Assembly: GCA_030018645.1 (NCBI GenBank)
Contig: JASEHX010000029.1
Location: 1 to 12,693 of the forward strand
DNA: 12,693 nt
DNA from: Candidatus Margulisiibacteriota bacterium
GTDB taxonomy: Bacteria > Margulisbacteria > WOR-1 > O2-12-FULL-45-9
Reading direction: 5' to 3'
Position numbers and translations under genes: made by a program
Part shown: piece after piece, positions 11,883 to 12,693 of the stretch
How positions within the stretch are numbered: the stretch's first letter is position 1
Layout: each line of letters begins with the position of its first letter
The notes under the pieces: model-generated
Database searches by the model: none
Told to the model about the DNA's origin: nothing
The model's input: only the letters and a program-made list of their open reading frames with translations

Positions 11883-12167
11883 TTAATGTTGCTTCCCCTT
11901 AATCGAACCTTTCAGGTTGATGCCCGGGACAAACGCCGGCGATTTAGAAGAATCAATGGTAATTTTCTCTCCGGTTTGCGGATTGCGTCCAATTCGCCCT
12001 TTGCGGGTGCGGACCACAAAATTACCAAAGCCCACCAAACGAACTTTATCTCCGCTTTTTAAAGTATCAGATATCGTGTTTAAGGTCGCATCGATCATTT
12101 TTTCCGCAAAGGCCTTGGTAACTTCTATTTGGCTGGCAACTTTTCCGGCTAACTGCTTTTTATTCAT
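11883..12167 (-). CDS. HU-family DNA-binding protein
   Basis: This is a small histone-like protein that bends DNA as a dimer. The 94 residues match HU length. The N-terminal helices (1-40, MNKKQLAGKVASQIEV...) are followed by VRLVGFGNFVVRTRKGRIG (43-61), then RNPQTGEKI (the arm with the DNA-intercalating proline) and a C-terminal helix region. The start at 12167 is preceded by AGGAGG at 12178-12183, about 10 bases upstream and the strongest ribosome-binding site in the window; it lies within the last codons of the HEPN gene, whose stop is 6 bases upstream. HU is expected to be highly expressed, so a separate promoter inside the HEPN gene is likely although I cannot point to one. HU versus IHF subunits cannot be separated with certainty. 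Confidence 0.95.
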   Translation of the reverse strand: MNKKQLAGKVASQIEVTKAFAEKMIDATLNTISDTLKSGDKVRLVGFGNFVVRTRKGRIGRNPQTGEKITIDSSKSPAFVPGINLKGSIKGKQH

Positions 12168-12173
12168 ATATTA

Positions 12174-12551
12174 TCAACCTCCTGTTGTTTTCTTAAAAAT
12201 AACTTTAGCTATCTTTAAACTTTTTTCAGCATCTTCTTTGGCAACTTTATCACCGGTTGGATAACGTAGCTGGGGATATAAATTATCTATAAACAAAATA
12301 TCATCCAAAAAGTTTTCTAATTTTTGTATTTCACAAACCCGCTTAAAAAGCTCTTTCAAATCATGGATAAAGGGGAATTTCTGACCATTTTTCAGGAGAA
12401 ACCATTTAAATATTTTTTCCAGCGTTTGATGAGAATGATAAACAGAAATATGATAATTATCCGTTTTTTTCAGAATTACTTCGGCAGATTCCAAGTCATC
12501 CTTGGCAAATTGCAGCCACTCTCCTAGCATGATCTCATTTTCATTTTTCAT
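12174..12551 (-). CDS. HEPN-domain protein, partner of the adjacent MNT gene
   Basis: The 125-residue protein is mostly helical and fits the HEPN (PF05168-like) pattern: WLQFAKDDLESAEVIL at 12-27, a central HSHQTLEKIFKWFLL helix, HDLKELF, and the LYPQLRYPTGD turn typical of this group before a last helix. HEPN proteins paired with minimal nucleotidyltransferases form toxin-antitoxin-like modules, in which the HEPN partner is often an RNase. Here no R-x4-6-H RNase motif is present, so RNase activity is doubtful. The ATG at 12551 overlaps the end of the upstream MNT gene by 11 nt, the usual coupling of such pairs. The gene ends 6 bases before HU and contains the HU ribosome-binding site. Confidence 0.85.
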   Translation of the reverse strand: MKNENEIMLGEWLQFAKDDLESAEVILKKTDNYHISVYHSHQTLEKIFKWFLLKNGQKFPFIHDLKELFKRVCEIQKLENFLDDILFIDNLYPQLRYPTGDKVAKEDAEKSLKIAKVIFKKTTGG

Positions 12552-12693
12552 ACATTTTTATCCCTTTATGAAAAATCTCATATTGCACACTTCCCCAAAT
12601 GTTTTGCCGTCTAGAAAAACTATTATCATCAAAGAGCAGGATGTCCATCGGAATTCCTATGCCAAAAACAGCTTTTTTGGCCTTTGACAATTC
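12541..12693 (-). CDS. MNT nucleotidyltransferase (C-terminal part)
   Basis: The right edge carries 50 codons and a TGA of a gene entering from outside. They read ELSKAKKAVFGIGIPMDILL, continue DDNSFSRRQNIWGSVQYEIF and end KMYEK. The pattern 'a...a....g.p.Dil.f....f......s....I...G..MYE' is the C-terminal half of the minimal nucleotidyltransferases that accompany HEPN genes; M16-D17 supplies the third acidic residue of the active site. The GS..DxD motif would lie outside the window. It overlaps the HEPN gene by 11 nt, confirming the pairing. Confidence 0.75.
   Translation of the reverse strand, partial: ELSKAKKAVFGIGIPMDILLFDDNSFSRRQNIWGSVQYEIFHKGIKMYEK

Overview
The window is a gene-dense bacterial segment of about 12.7 kb. 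It carries 14 complete protein genes, two partial genes at its edges, one tRNA and one doubtful 24-codon ORF. No gene-free stretch exceeds about 100 bases. GC content is moderate, several genes start with TTG or GTG, and the tRNA does not encode its CCA end. The Ycf45-type ATPase (typical of cyanobacteria, plastids and their neighbours) and the cyanobacterial-looking heptanucleotide repeats fit an uncultured relative of Cyanobacteria, for example the WOR-1/Saganbacteria-Margulisbacteria group. That placement is an inference, not something the sequence proves.

Layout, left to right. (1) Positions 1-3909, minus strand: tRNA(CAT), a small membrane protein, tilS, folP, folK and the start of tsaE. 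This block combines tRNA modification (lysidine, t6A) with folate synthesis. (2) Positions 3910-4422, plus strand: a promoter region and a single-domain response regulator that starts at TTG. (3) Positions 4419-8917, minus strand: larE, nifS, an MNT nucleotidyltransferase, mnmA and nadA, mostly overlapping or nearly so. This is a sulfur-transfer and NAD block: NifS is the likely sulfur source for MnmA and for the NadA Fe-S cluster. (4) Positions 8936-10537, plus strand: nadB, divergent from larE. NadB makes iminoaspartate, which NadA turns into quinolinate. (5) Positions 10541-12693, minus strand: the end of an MNT nucleotidyltransferase, its overlapping HEPN partner, HU, and a Ycf45/SpoIIIAA-type AAA ATPase.

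The most unusual content is a set of small repeats that lie both between and inside essential genes. A hairpin of the type CCCTCTCCC-N3-GGGAGAGGG followed by GGGTGAGGG occurs between tilS and folP and again inside nadB, where it is read through in frame as an extra linker peptide. Tandem heptanucleotides occur at four places, two of them inside mnmA. A further hairpin-rich insertion lies in the N-terminal half of mnmA. Together they look like miniature repeats that the host tolerates as protein-coding sequence.

Other points: a palindromic TTGCAA could serve as the -35 element for both the tRNA and the response regulator; a CAT-anticodon tRNA lies upstream of tilS, whose substrate is a CAT tRNA; and an apparently partnerless MNT gene sits in the sulfur operon.
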